Assembly (NCBI GenBank): GCA_002919305.1
Contig: PKFB01000060.1
Span: forward strand, 124,001-188,000
Reading direction: 5' to 3'
Source of the DNA: Actinomycetales bacterium
GTDB taxonomy: Bacteria > Actinomycetota > Actinomycetes > Mycobacteriales > Micromonosporaceae
Length of the DNA: 64,000 nucleotides
Shown here: positions 27,115 to 35,523 of the stretch, in pieces
Numbering within the stretch: the stretch's first letter is position 1
Layout: every line of letters starts with the position of its first letter
The notes under the pieces: model-generated
Databases searched by the model: none
What the model was told of the DNA's origin: nothing
What the model saw: only the letters and a program-made list of their open reading frames with translations
Program-made: the position numbers and the translations under genes

Positions 27115-27630
27115 TCAGCGGTTGGGCTCGACGGTCGCGGCCGCCAACAGATCCCGCAGCAGGTCGGCCAACTGGGCGCGACTGTCTGGCGGTAAGCGCT
27201 CCAGAATCTCCCGCTGGAGTGCCAGTCCAGCGGCCACCGCCTCGTCGACGAGCTCCCGGCCGCGGTCGGTCAGGGTGATGACCAGGCCGCGTCGATCCGT
27301 CGGATCCGGTGACCGGGTGACCAGGCCAGCTCGTTCCAGCCGGTCCAGACGGCCGGTCATGCCTCCTGAGGAGAGCATCAAAGAGGCACACAGCGCCTTG
27401 GGGGAGAGCTGGAACGGGGCTCCTGAACGGCGCAGCGTCGCGAGGACGTCGAACTCCCCACGGTTGAGGCCGAACTGGGCGTACACCGCCTCCTGGCGAT
27501 CGCCGACGATGCGAGCGAGCCGGTAGATCCGGCCGAACACCGCCATTGCCGGCGTTTCCAGGTCAGGTCGCTCGCGCGCCCACTGCTCGATGATGCGGTC
27601 GACATCGTCCTTGGTCGTGATCCGGGACAC
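27115..27630 (-). CDS. MarR family regulator
   Basis: 171 residues with the winged-helix core of MarR proteins: FGLNRGEFDVLATLRRSG, LSPKALCASLMLSSGGMTGR, LDRLERAGLVTRSPDPTDRR and VITLTDRGRELVDEA. It is divergent from an EamA-type exporter and the 16-60-nt gap holds a TATCTT-N6-AAGATA palindrome, so it very likely represses that exporter and itself. The inducer is unknown. Confidence 0.93.
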   Translation of the reverse strand: MSRITTKDDVDRIIEQWARERPDLETPAMAVFGRIYRLARIVGDRQEAVYAQFGLNRGEFDVLATLRRSGAPFQLSPKALCASLMLSSGGMTGRLDRLERAGLVTRSPDPTDRRGLVITLTDRGRELVDEAVAAGLALQREILERLPPDSRAQLADLLRDLLAAATVEPNR

Positions 27631-27656
27631 GGAAGCAATATTAGCTTGGCTTCAAA

Positions 27657-27674
27657 TATCTTGACGCTAAGATA
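27657..27674. promoter_or_regulatory. MarR-type operator between marR and eamA
   Basis: TATCTT-GACGCT-AAGATA, perfect 6-bp arms with a 6-nt centre, resembles the ATCTTGACGTCAAGAT class of actinobacterial MarR sites. It lies 26 nt upstream of the marR start and 16 nt upstream of the transporter start. Confidence 0.75.
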
Positions 27675-27690
27675 CTTGCTCGTGAGAGAC

Positions 27691-28683
27691 ATGCGTTTAG
27701 TCGCCGTGAGCGCCCTCGCACCCACGTTCTGGGGCACGACATACCTCGTTACGACGGAACTGTTACCGCCTCAACGGCCCTTGCTCGCCGGAACCCTCAG
27801 GGCTCTACCGGCTGGACTTCTGCTGGTCGGCGCCGTCGCCCTGATCGCGGGCCGGCGCGCACTTCCCCAGGGCGTCTGGTGGGGACGCGCCGCACTCCTC
27901 GGCGTTCTTAACATTGGGATCTTCTTCGCCCTGCTCTTCGTCGCGGCGTACCGCCTGCCCGGCGGGATCGCCGCGGTTCTCGGCGCGCTGGGGCCGTTCG
28001 TGGTCGCCGCGCTCGCCTACCCGATCCTCGGGGAACGGCCGACCCGACGCATCCTGATCGCGAGCGTGATCGGTCTAGTCGGTGTCGCCCTGCTGGTCCT
28101 GCGCTCAACCATCCACCTGGACCCGATCGGCCTGATCGCAGCCGCGTTTGGAACGCTCACCATGTCTCTGGGGACCGTCCTCGGGCGACGGTGGGGTGTC
28201 CCTGAGGGATACGAGAACCGGGCCACAGCCCTGCTCGCCCTGACCGGATGGCAGGCGACGGTTGGCGGTGTCTTCCTGCTCCCTGTCGCTTTCGCCATTG
28301 AAGGGCCGCCTCCCATGCTCACCCTCACCAACCTCGCCGGATACGGATACCTGGCTTTGTGCGGCACCGCACTGGCGTACTTCCTCTGGTTCCGTGGGGT
28401 GACCGGCCTGGCGCCAACCCGAGTGACGCTGTTGAGCCTGCTCAGCCCGGTGGTGGCAGCCGTTCTGGGTTGGATTGTCCTAGGGCAGGAGCTATCGCTG
28501 GGGCAGCTCATCGGAGCCGCTGCCGTCCTCGGGTCTGTGCTGCTTGGCACCTCTGGGAACACACCCCGAAAGCCAGAACAGACACCTCAGGAGAACCAGC
28601 CGCACACACCGGCGGTACCGAGTGGAACCTCAGGGAATCGGACAACGAGTGGTACGCGGCAGCAAGTAGTACGGGCTGCGTGA
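27691..28683 (+). CDS. EamA/DMT family exporter
   Basis: 330 residues from ATG 27691 (GTG at 27682 is an alternative). Ten hydrophobic helices arranged as two EamA repeats: LAPTFWGTTYLVTTELLPP starts repeat one and GTLTMSLGTVLGRRWG begins repeat two; the drug/metabolite transporter signature LRSTIHLDPIGLIAAAFGTL links them. It sits in the cytoplasmic membrane and exports small metabolites or drugs; substrate unknown. A 40-residue polar C-terminal tail rich in Pro, Gln and Thr is unusual. Controlled by the divergent MarR protein through the shared operator. Confidence 0.9.
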   Translation: MRLVAVSALAPTFWGTTYLVTTELLPPQRPLLAGTLRALPAGLLLVGAVALIAGRRALPQGVWWGRAALLGVLNIGIFFALLFVAAYRLPGGIAAVLGALGPFVVAALAYPILGERPTRRILIASVIGLVGVALLVLRSTIHLDPIGLIAAAFGTLTMSLGTVLGRRWGVPEGYENRATALLALTGWQATVGGVFLLPVAFAIEGPPPMLTLTNLAGYGYLALCGTALAYFLWFRGVTGLAPTRVTLLSLLSPVVAAVLGWIVLGQELSLGQLIGAAAVLGSVLLGTSGNTPRKPEQTPQENQPHTPAVPSGTSGNRTTSGTRQQVVRAA

Positions 28684-28782
28684 CACGGAATCATATGGAG
28701 CTCGACGTCGCGGATATGCGCTGACGACCCGCGGTAACCCGTACACCGTCTAAGCGGCACGCGGCGACAAGGCATGACACCA

Positions 28783-28819
28783 CACGAGGCCGGCCTCCAC
28801 GCTGAGAGCCGGCCTCGTG
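28783..28819 (+). terminator. 12-bp GC-rich hairpin after the exporter
   Basis: CACGAGGCCGGC and GCCGGCCTCGTG pair perfectly around a 13-nt loop, 100 nt after the exporter stop. No T tract. Confidence 0.65.
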
Positions 28820-29441
28820 GTGTACGTCGACCTAAGAAGTAACGAACGGGAGCGAGGAGCCCGATATATCGGGCGAGTGTTGGGAGGACGCAGACCCGGA
28901 CGCGGATCAAACTCCTCTAGCGAGTCATCATACCGATCTAGACACCCCGTACGTCGACCCCTCAGAGCAATCTCACCTTCATCTACAAGGTGAAGAGCAA
29001 CACTCCGTGTCCTAGGTAGGGGTCACATGTGGTGGATTGCGCTGTTGCCCGATAGTGGGCGTTCCCGGGAACAACCAGGTCATCTCGTACCCAGGCTTCT
29101 GACGCGCCAGCAACGCGATTGAGGATCCGACGTTCTTTCGGTATGTGCCGATGGACTGAATACGCGGTTTCCAGACCTCAGCCGCGTATCCGCGGTCAAA
29201 GGCAGGCGCTTTGATCGGGACGTCTATCGCGTCGACCCCAGCGGAACGCGACATTCCTCAAGAGGAAACAGTGCCGCGGCTAATTGCCGGGTTCATCGAG
29301 AACGCAGCGGTCAGGATCAAACTCAGGATCAAACCAGGGAGCCGCATGTAGTCGGATGCTAAGTTACTGGACTGGCTTGTCATCAGAATTAAGATTGACG
29401 CGCCGACCGCACGCTGTGCTTTAGCTCAGGCGGCTCCTCGA
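28820..29441. other. Gene-poor region with palindrome and tandem duplication
   Basis: Holds a perfect 16-bp palindrome GCCCGATATATCGGGC (28859-28874) and a perfect 12-bp tandem duplication TCAGGATCAAAC (29311-29322, 29323-29334). An 80-codon minus-strand frame at 29012-29254 ends in PPHVTPT and reads protein-like in places (RKNVGSSIALLARQKPGYEM), but it has no ribosome binding site or family match; it may be a remnant of an element associated with the dprA-like gene. Confidence 0.4.
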
Positions 29442-30361
29442 TCAGGTATGGACGAGGCGGGGAAGGCTTTCCAAGGCGTCCAGGCTGTCGGGAATCTGGC
29501 TGATGATGTGGTCGACGGTGTCAACCAGCTCATCAACCGTACTTACTACATATACACCCGGGCGCTTGGCATACTCATGAGCCCAGTCGTGAACAAGGAG
29601 CGTCTCTGGAAGAACAACCGGCCTTCCATGCTGAAGAGCCAACCGTGCCTGCATCCGGGCGCCGCTTTGGTAAGCGGCTTCCACCACAACGGTCGCGGCA
29701 GCATAGCCGCTCATCACGGCGTTACGCATAGGGAAAGTCTGTTTGGTCGGCCCGGCATCCGGCCAGAACTGACTCAAGACCAGGCCACGCTTAACGATCT
29801 CCTGTTGAAGGCTCTGTTGGCCGGTGGATAGTAACGGTTGACTCCTGTCCCAATAACCGCCGCGGTTCGACCGTGAGCGCGTAGCGCCGCCGTGTGGGCA
29901 GCCGTATCGATGTTCTGTGCGAGCCCGGATACGACCGTCACACCGTTCTCGACCAAGGCCGTGGCGATACGCGTCGCGGTCGCTACACCCGCTTTAGTAG
30001 GAGTACGGGTGCCGACGACCGCAATACTGCGTCGATCATTCTGAAGCGAACCGCGTGTGAAGACCAAAGGCGGCATTTGATGAATGTCGCGTAGCGGTGC
30101 CGGGTAGCTGTCATCGAACAGGGAGTGAACCCCGATGCCGTCCGCCTGCCACGCATCCAGGAGCTTCGCCGCTTTCTCCATGGCGGCCTTGAGCGCCACC
30201 TCGTCGTAGATCCGAGCGCCTTCGGCATTCATAACCCGGCGTAAAACTGCTAGGGCGCTGCCTTTTGTGAGAACGTCTACGGTCACATCCGACCAGCGAA
30301 CACCGGGATATCGCAACAACGCCACGAGTGCAGTGACTTCAGCCCGGTGATCCAGTCGCAT
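29442..30361 (-). pseudogene. DprA/Smf-like protein with one frameshift
   Basis: The N-terminal frame (30361 to 29820) has the DprA Rossmann-fold blocks: FDDSYPAPLRDI, PPLVFTRGSL, SIAVVGTRTPTKAG, GVTVVSGLAQNIDTAAHTAA and AAVIGTGVNRYYPPANRA. After that alanine codon the family sequence QQEIVKRGLVLSQFWPDAG, PTKQTFPMRNAVMSGYA and VVVEAAYQSGARMQARLALQ continues in another frame to 29442. Loss of one base near 29808 explains the break. Rejoined length would be about 305 residues, a Rossmann core without a C-terminal winged helix. DprA loads RecA on single-stranded DNA; stand-alone divergent copies also occur in mobile and defence regions. A single lesion may also be a sequence error. Confidence 0.8.
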
Positions 30362-30610
30362 GCCCAGATCCTAATGACAAGTACTGCTGATACCCATACA
30401 TACAGCTGAAAGGGATGGGGACAGCGGAGCGGCGCCTTCCCGTTGAGCTCAGGCTGAAACGAGAGCCGACAAGAGCGGGGCGTGTAGCCGGCTGAGGGCG
30501 CCGAACTTAAGCGCGGCAATTGTGAACATAAATGCATTGCTGGGCGAGGATTGGTAGGCACAGCCAAGGGACTGGCTTTAAGGGCCCCGATGGGAGAGAA
30601 CCGCGTCGAT

Positions 30611-31801
30611 TCAGAAGACTCCGACGGCCTCCGCGAGCCGGCGCAGCGGCCGGGTGGCCTGTCGCTGCCGGTCGCGACGCAGGAGGGCGGCCACGGTCTC
30701 CCGTACCGCAGGTGAGGTGCGGACTCTCAGCGGTGAGATCTGCTCCGCCCGGGACAGGGCCGCCACTGCCTCACTGTCTCGCCGCTCAGCCGCCAAGCCA
30801 CGCCCCAGGTCGATGTAGAACGCGGTCTGCCGGGAGGCGGACCGAACGGCCTCGGGGCGGATCCGGCGGGCGATTTCCCGAACTCGGCCTCCTTCGCCCA
30901 TCTCGACCGCCAGCGCGGCACGCCAGAACTCCACGTTCGTGGGGCCGAACCACATGGCGCCGAACCCTCCATGTGGGTCTTCCCCGCATTGCTGGGCGAT
31001 CTGGGTCGCCTCATCGAGGTGTTCCTGGGCGCGGTCCGCGTTGGTTTCCAGGGCGTACGTCCAGGCCGCGGTGAGGTGGAGCATCCCGTACACCTGTTGA
31101 GCGGATCGGTCATTCAGATGCGGCGTGAGCCGGTCGGCGGCCCGGATTGAGGTGACGCGGGCGTGGTGCCGGGTCTCTGGGGGCAGGGAGTGGATGAGGG
31201 AAAACTCGGCGACGCCGAGCCACAGGGGGTCGCCGAGTTCGAGGGCGGCGCGGTGGGCGTGTTCGGCGGCGTTGACGCCCAGGTCGATGAACCCGAGGTA
31301 CTTCAGGGTGCTCCTGGCGACGTCCCAGGCCTCAACGAGCATGGGGAGGACGCGATCCGGGGCGGTGGAGCGGTACGCCTCCAACTCCAGCAGCAGCCCC
31401 GGCAGCGTTCTCCCGACGGCGCCGTAGTCGCAGGCGGCCCGCCATTCCTTCACCATGTTCAGTTCCGCGCGGAGCTGGTCGAGGGAGCAGGAAGGCGTTC
31501 GATCCGTGCCGAGGGTGATCTCGGCCATGGCGGCCCGGATGGCAGGGATCTGGGCGAGAGCGGCGGAGTGCTCGGGGCTGACGGGAGTCTCCGGGTACGC
31601 CTGAAGATCCCGGACGGAGACCTGGAGCGCGCCGGCGATAGCGGCCAGGTGTGACATGCGGTCGATGGTTCTTTTGCCGTTCTCCACCATCGAGATGTAG
31701 CCGGCGCTCAGACCCGAGAGGCCAGCAAGGGTCTTCAGGGGCATCCCTCGGTAACGCCGCCATTCTCGGATCCTTTGGCCTGTGACAGGTGCATCGCTCA
31801 T
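30611..31801 (-). CDS. XRE-family regulator with TPR-like C-terminus
   Basis: 396 residues. The N-terminal helix-turn-helix is GQRIREWRRYRGMPLKTLAG with LSGLSAGYISMVENGKRTID. The remaining 300 residues are helical with TPR-like spacing (AAEHAHRAALELGDPLWLGV, AWTYALETNADRAQEHLDEA, GRGLAAERRDSEAVAALSRA). This is the common actinobacterial layout of an XRE DNA-binding domain fused to a peptide- or partner-sensing TPR domain, often paired with small downstream or divergent genes. It is divergent from two overlapping small genes and an 8+8 inverted repeat lies in the shared upstream region. Confidence 0.9.
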   Translation of the reverse strand: MSDAPVTGQRIREWRRYRGMPLKTLAGLSGLSAGYISMVENGKRTIDRMSHLAAIAGALQVSVRDLQAYPETPVSPEHSAALAQIPAIRAAMAEITLGTDRTPSCSLDQLRAELNMVKEWRAACDYGAVGRTLPGLLLELEAYRSTAPDRVLPMLVEAWDVARSTLKYLGFIDLGVNAAEHAHRAALELGDPLWLGVAEFSLIHSLPPETRHHARVTSIRAADRLTPHLNDRSAQQVYGMLHLTAAWTYALETNADRAQEHLDEATQIAQQCGEDPHGGFGAMWFGPTNVEFWRAALAVEMGEGGRVREIARRIRPEAVRSASRQTAFYIDLGRGLAAERRDSEAVAALSRAEQISPLRVRTSPAVRETVAALLRRDRQRQATRPLRRLAEAVGVF

Positions 31802-31859
31802 GGAAGCGCCCTTTCTTGGAAGGGTATGTCCTTAATCTCAGGGTAGGGGTGGTGACTTT

Positions 31860-31879
31860 GGGTTCACTATTGTGAACCC
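31860..31879. promoter_or_regulatory. Inverted repeat upstream of the XRE regulator
   Basis: GGGTTCAC-TATT-GTGAACCC, perfect 8-bp arms with a 4-nt centre, lies 58 nt upstream of the XRE start. It is a likely autoregulatory site controlling both directions. Confidence 0.6.
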
Positions 31880-32259
31880 TGCGTATACGCAATGCCCGTA
31901 CTGTCCTGATTGCAGCCGAACCGGGATCTCTCCCCAGGGCGCCCGATTCGGCCGTGGCCGGGTGGTGTTCCCCCAGATTGCCGTCCCGGCCTTTCAGCCA
32001 AGCGGGCTGGCGATCAGGCGCTACCTAGGTCACCCCTGGTCGTCTGCCCACAGGGGACAGGGCCTGTGGGGAGGGCCCTACTCCCCCTCAGGCTGGCCGG
32101 GGCTCCCAGCGAGGGGCAACGCCGAGGGCCCCGGCCACCTGGGCTTTCCGGCGTCACGCCACACCCATGGGGCGATGCTGGGACCGGCCGGACACACCCG
32201 CTTTTGCGTGGCCTGGCCGGTGAAGAACTCGCGTACCCACGCGATGAAGGAGTGTTCCG
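31880..32259. other. Upstream region of the small-gene pair
   Basis: About 380 nt between the operator and the first small gene. A plus-strand frame (31872-32267) is open across it and contains CPYCPDC near its start, but it overlaps the better-supported small gene, lacks a ribosome binding site and has no family pattern. The sequence is GC-rich with several short inverted repeats around 32040-32110. Confidence 0.35.
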
Positions 32260-32412
32260 ATGCCTGATCCGGTCCAGATCTCTCAGACTCTCGACCGCAT
32301 CACCTACCGACGGCCGGTTCATCCGGCCGTGGTCGAACGGCGTCGCCGTAATGTGCCTTACCGGCCGCAGGAGAACCAGAGCAGGTCGGCTAGTCGGGTG
32401 GTGGCCCAGTGA
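32260..32412 (+). CDS. Small basic protein, 50 residues
   Basis: ATG with GAAGGAG upstream opens a 50-codon frame: MPDPVQISQTLDRITYRRPV, rich in Arg and Val in the second half, with VVERRRRNVPYRPQENQSRS. It ends in a TGA that overlaps the next gene's GTG by 4 nt, so the two are translationally coupled. Small genes in this position next to XRE-TPR regulators are common in filamentous actinobacteria. No known domain is recognised. Confidence 0.6.
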   Translation: MPDPVQISQTLDRITYRRPVHPAVVERRRRNVPYRPQENQSRSASRVVAQ

Positions 32413-32690
32413 GCGAGCTGGTCACCGGGCCTCCGCCCCCACCCCTGCCGGATCGGCCACTGACCGCGGACGAGTACCCCTGGGCGCGGGAAGTACGGCG
32501 TGTCCGCTACCACCACCAGGAGGTTATGCGCCGCCACTGGCGTATGAGCGACGGCAACACCTGCTTTGCGTGTCGGAAGCCCTACCCCTGCCCGGAAGTA
32601 AGGCGTTCTGAACAGCAGATGCTCCGTGCTGGGCTGATCGACCCGCCTCCGTCCTGGCCCACTACACGCTTGGCTCGCACCGGACCGTGA
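32409..32690 (+). CDS. Small protein with CxxC-type motif
   Basis: 93 residues from a GTG in a GTGA overlap with the preceding gene. N-terminal proline-rich stretch, then ADEYPWAREVRRVRYHHQEV and NTCFACRKPYPCPEVRRSEQ, which has three cysteines (C-x2-C-x5-C) that could bind a metal. Polar, cytoplasmic, no recognised family. The pair with the 50-residue gene and the divergent XRE-TPR regulator suggests one regulatory or development-linked module. Confidence 0.65.
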   Translation: MSELVTGPPPPPLPDRPLTADEYPWAREVRRVRYHHQEVMRRHWRMSDGNTCFACRKPYPCPEVRRSEQQMLRAGLIDPPPSWPTTRLARTGP

Positions 32691-32870
32691 GACGGCCCCT
32701 GGAATACCGTAGATCGAAGACCATCACATCACTGTGTGAAGGGGTGCCCAGGGGGAGCCCGACCTGGTGGGTGTGTGGTCGTATGGAGGGCTGTGTAGAG
32801 AGAGCGGTATGGATAGGTGCACAGGCAGGCCGCTCCGTACTTGGGAGCGGGTGCCTGCTGGGCTGATGAG

Positions 32871-32943
32871 TGGGCCGCCAGGGGATCGAACCCTGAACCC
32901 GCGGATTAAAAGTCCGCTGCTCTGCCAATTGAGCTAACGGCCC
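32871..32943 (-). tRNA. tRNA-Lys (TTT)
   Basis: Minus-strand cloverleaf with acceptor GGGCCGT, D-arm AGCTCAATTGGCAGAGC, anticodon loop CTTTTAA (TTT), T-arm GGGTTCGATCCCC and discriminator A. Confidence 0.95.
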
Positions 32944-33149
32944 CAGTACTGGCCAAGGTTACCGGACGAGGAAAAGCGTGGCCGAGCGAGTATCGCGGCT
33001 GGTTGGCCGGAGTGTCGCCGAGGCAACCATGAGTACAAGGAGCCTGGGCGCCGGGGCGGCTGAGCACATCGCTGAGCACATCAAGGTGGCCTTCCAGGAG
33101 CCAGGCGGTGACGGCAGAGGCGTGCCCAGTCCGCCCAGTCCGCAGTGGC
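32944..33149. other. Spacer between tRNA-Lys and recD2 with tandem duplications
   Basis: A perfect 12-bp tandem duplication GCTGAGCACATC (33059-33070, 33071-33082) and a 9-bp one (CCCAGTCCG, near 33125-33142). No gene seen. Confidence 0.5.
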
Positions 33150-35363
33150 TTAGTTGGAGAGCCGATAGGAGAGGGCGGTGTAGCGGCGGCCGGCGCTGAC
33201 GGTGCGGACGGCGGCGGCTATGGCGCGGCGAGAGCCGACGAGGACGACGAGTTTCTTCGCGCGGGTGACGGCGGTGTAGAGCAGGTTGCGTTGCAGCATG
33301 CTCCACGCGCTGGTGGTCAGCGGGATGACCACGGCGGGGTACTCGGAGCCTTGGGAGCGGTGGATGGTGACGGCGTACGCGTGGGCGAGCTCATCAAGTT
33401 CGGCGAAGTCGTAGTCGATGAGTTCGTCTTCGTCGGTACGCACGGTGAGGGTCTGATTCTCCAGCGACAAGGCGGTGACGACCCCGACGGTGCCGTTGAA
33501 GACCCCGGCTCGCCCTTTCTCGTAGTTGTTACGGATCTGGGTGACTTTGTCACCGACGCGGAAGACACGTCCGCCGACGCGGCGTTCGGGTTGTCCTTCG
33601 CGGTACGGGCTGAGGCGTTGCTGGAGCAGATTGTTAAGGGCGGCGGCGCCGGCGGGGCCGCGGTGCATGGGGGTGAGGACTTGGACGTCACGGCGAGGGT
33701 CGAGGCCGAAGCGGGCGGGGATGCGGTCGCAGGCGACGCTGACGGTGAGGGTGGCGGCTTCCTCACTGTCCTCACAGGGGAACAGGAAGAAGTCCGACAG
33801 GCCCTGCACCAGGGGTGGTTTGCCGGCGTTGATGCGGTGAGCGTTGGTGACGACGCCGGATTCGGCGGCCTGCCGGAAGACGCGGGTGAGGCGGACCCGG
33901 GGGATCGTGTCGGCGGCGAGCAGGTCACGCAGCACCTCACCAGCGCCGACTGAGGGGAGCTGGTCAACGTCACCGACCAACAGCAGGTGAGCACCGGAGG
34001 GGATAGCTTTGACGAGTTTGTTGGCGAGGATCAGGTCGAGCATGGAGGCCTCGTCGACGATGAGCAGATCAACGTCGAGGGGGTTGTCCCGGTCGAAGGA
34101 GGCCTCACCGCCGGGGCGAAGCTGCAGCAACCGGTGCACCGTGGCGGCGGGGTGACCGGTCAGTTCAGTCAGGCGTTTGGCGGCGCGACCAGTGGGCGCG
34201 ACCATGATGACCTTGGCCTTTTTAGCGACGGCCAGCTCCACGATGGAGCGGACGGTGAAGCTTTTGCCGCAGCCGGGTCCGCCGGTCAGGACGGCGACTT
34301 TGTTGGTGAGCGCGAGGCGTACCGCTTGTTCTTGTTCTGGAGCGAGGTCGGCGCCGGTGCGGCTACGCAGCCAGGCCAGGGCCCGGTTCCAGTCGACAGT
34401 GGCGAAATAGGGCATGCGGTCGGCTGGGTCCCGCAGCAGCCGCAGCAGGTTGTTGGCCAGGGATTGTTCGGCGCGGTGGAAGGGCACCAGGTAGATCGCA
34501 TCGACCGGCTCACCGTCGGGGCCGGGGATGGCTTCCCGCACCACGCCTTCCTGTTCCACCAAGGCGTCCAGGCACTCGGTGACCAACTCCCGCGGCACGT
34601 CGAGGATCTTCACGGCGTCGGTGATGAGCCGTTCCGCGGGGAGGTAGCAGTGGCCGGAGTCGCTGGCCTCCGACAGGGTGTACGCCAGGCCAGCTTTGAC
34701 GCGTTCCGGGCTGTCGGGTGGGATGCCCACAGATCGGGCGATGGCGTCGGCGGTTTTGAATCCGATGCCCCATACGTCGGCGGCCAGCCGGTAGGGATCG
34801 TTTTTCACGACCGAGATGGAGGCATCGCCGTACTGCTTGTAGATCCGTACCGCGAGGGAGGTAGATACGCCGACGCCCTGAAGGAAGATCATCACTTCCT
34901 TGATGGCTTTCTGTTCCTCCCAGGCCGCGCTGATTTTCGCGGTGCGTTTGGGGCCCAGTCCGGGCACTTCGATCAGCCGCTCGGGCTCCTCCTCGATCAC
35001 CCGTAGGGTGTCCAGCCCGAAGTGGTTGACGATCCGTTCGGCGAAAACCGGGCCGATGCCTTTGATCAGTCCGGATCCCAGGTAGCGCTGAATGCCCTGG
35101 ATTGTGGCGGGCAGCATCGTGGTGTAGGAGTCGACCTCGAACTGCCGCCCGTATTTGGGGTGTGATGACCAGCGGCCCACCAGACGGAGAGATTCGCCGG
35201 GTTGGGCGCCCAGCAACGAGCCCACGACGGTGAGCAGCTCGTTGCTTTGATCTGTGGAGACCCGGGCGACGGTGTACCCGGTCTCCTCGTTGGCATAGGT
35301 CACCCGCTCCAGTACCGCTTCCAGCACGGTGGAGTAAGGCCGCGTGGACACAGTCACCGCCAC
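33150..35363 (-). CDS. recD2: RecD2-type ATP-dependent 5'-3' DNA helicase
   Basis: 737 residues. N-terminal OB-like and helix-hairpin-helix part (SGLIKGIGPVFAERIV, EVPGLGPKRTAKI) distinguishes RecD2 from RecBCD-associated RecD. Helicase motifs of superfamily 1B: Walker A LTGGPGCGKSFT, Ia APTGRAAKRLTEL, Walker B LLIVDEASMLD, III LVGDVDQLPSVGAGEVL, V AYAVTIHRSQGSEYPAVV and VI LLYTAVTRAKKLVVLVG. It unwinds DNA 5' to 3' and takes part in repair. The start is uncertain: GTG at 35363 has its AGGA too close, while the next in-frame GTG at 35357 is better spaced. It is 160 nt after the P-type ATPase gene on the same strand. Confidence 0.95.
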   Translation of the reverse strand: MAVTVSTRPYSTVLEAVLERVTYANEETGYTVARVSTDQSNELLTVVGSLLGAQPGESLRLVGRWSSHPKYGRQFEVDSYTTMLPATIQGIQRYLGSGLIKGIGPVFAERIVNHFGLDTLRVIEEEPERLIEVPGLGPKRTAKISAAWEEQKAIKEVMIFLQGVGVSTSLAVRIYKQYGDASISVVKNDPYRLAADVWGIGFKTADAIARSVGIPPDSPERVKAGLAYTLSEASDSGHCYLPAERLITDAVKILDVPRELVTECLDALVEQEGVVREAIPGPDGEPVDAIYLVPFHRAEQSLANNLLRLLRDPADRMPYFATVDWNRALAWLRSRTGADLAPEQEQAVRLALTNKVAVLTGGPGCGKSFTVRSIVELAVAKKAKVIMVAPTGRAAKRLTELTGHPAATVHRLLQLRPGGEASFDRDNPLDVDLLIVDEASMLDLILANKLVKAIPSGAHLLLVGDVDQLPSVGAGEVLRDLLAADTIPRVRLTRVFRQAAESGVVTNAHRINAGKPPLVQGLSDFFLFPCEDSEEAATLTVSVACDRIPARFGLDPRRDVQVLTPMHRGPAGAAALNNLLQQRLSPYREGQPERRVGGRVFRVGDKVTQIRNNYEKGRAGVFNGTVGVVTALSLENQTLTVRTDEDELIDYDFAELDELAHAYAVTIHRSQGSEYPAVVIPLTTSAWSMLQRNLLYTAVTRAKKLVVLVGSRRAIAAAVRTVSAGRRYTALSYRLSN

Positions 35364-35523
35364 ATCCTGCCCGCTGATCGGTTGACGTCGCTACTGACCA
35401 TGCCGACCGGTCTCGAGCATGACGTTATCGCGCATGTCGTCGCGTAAGGCGTCGCCTTCCACAAGTTCCACGAGATGGGGCAGGGCGCTCCCTGCACTGC
35501 GTTTTGCGGGCTGCGTTGCGGGC
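35364..35523. other. Spacer between P-type ATPase and recD2
   Basis: 160 nt. A tiny minus-strand frame at 35391-35471 (GTG start, 26 residues, VELVEGDALRDDMRDNVMLE) has coding-like codon choice but no ribosome binding site; it may be a gene remnant. Confidence 0.3.

Noticed and set aside
31872-32267. 131-codon plus-strand frame with CPYCPDC
   Set aside because: No ribosome binding site, overlaps the better-supported 50-residue gene, and codon use is unlike the neighbours.
33987-35006. Long plus-strand open frame opposite recD2
   Set aside because: It is an antisense frame in GC-rich coding DNA; the minus strand carries all helicase motifs.
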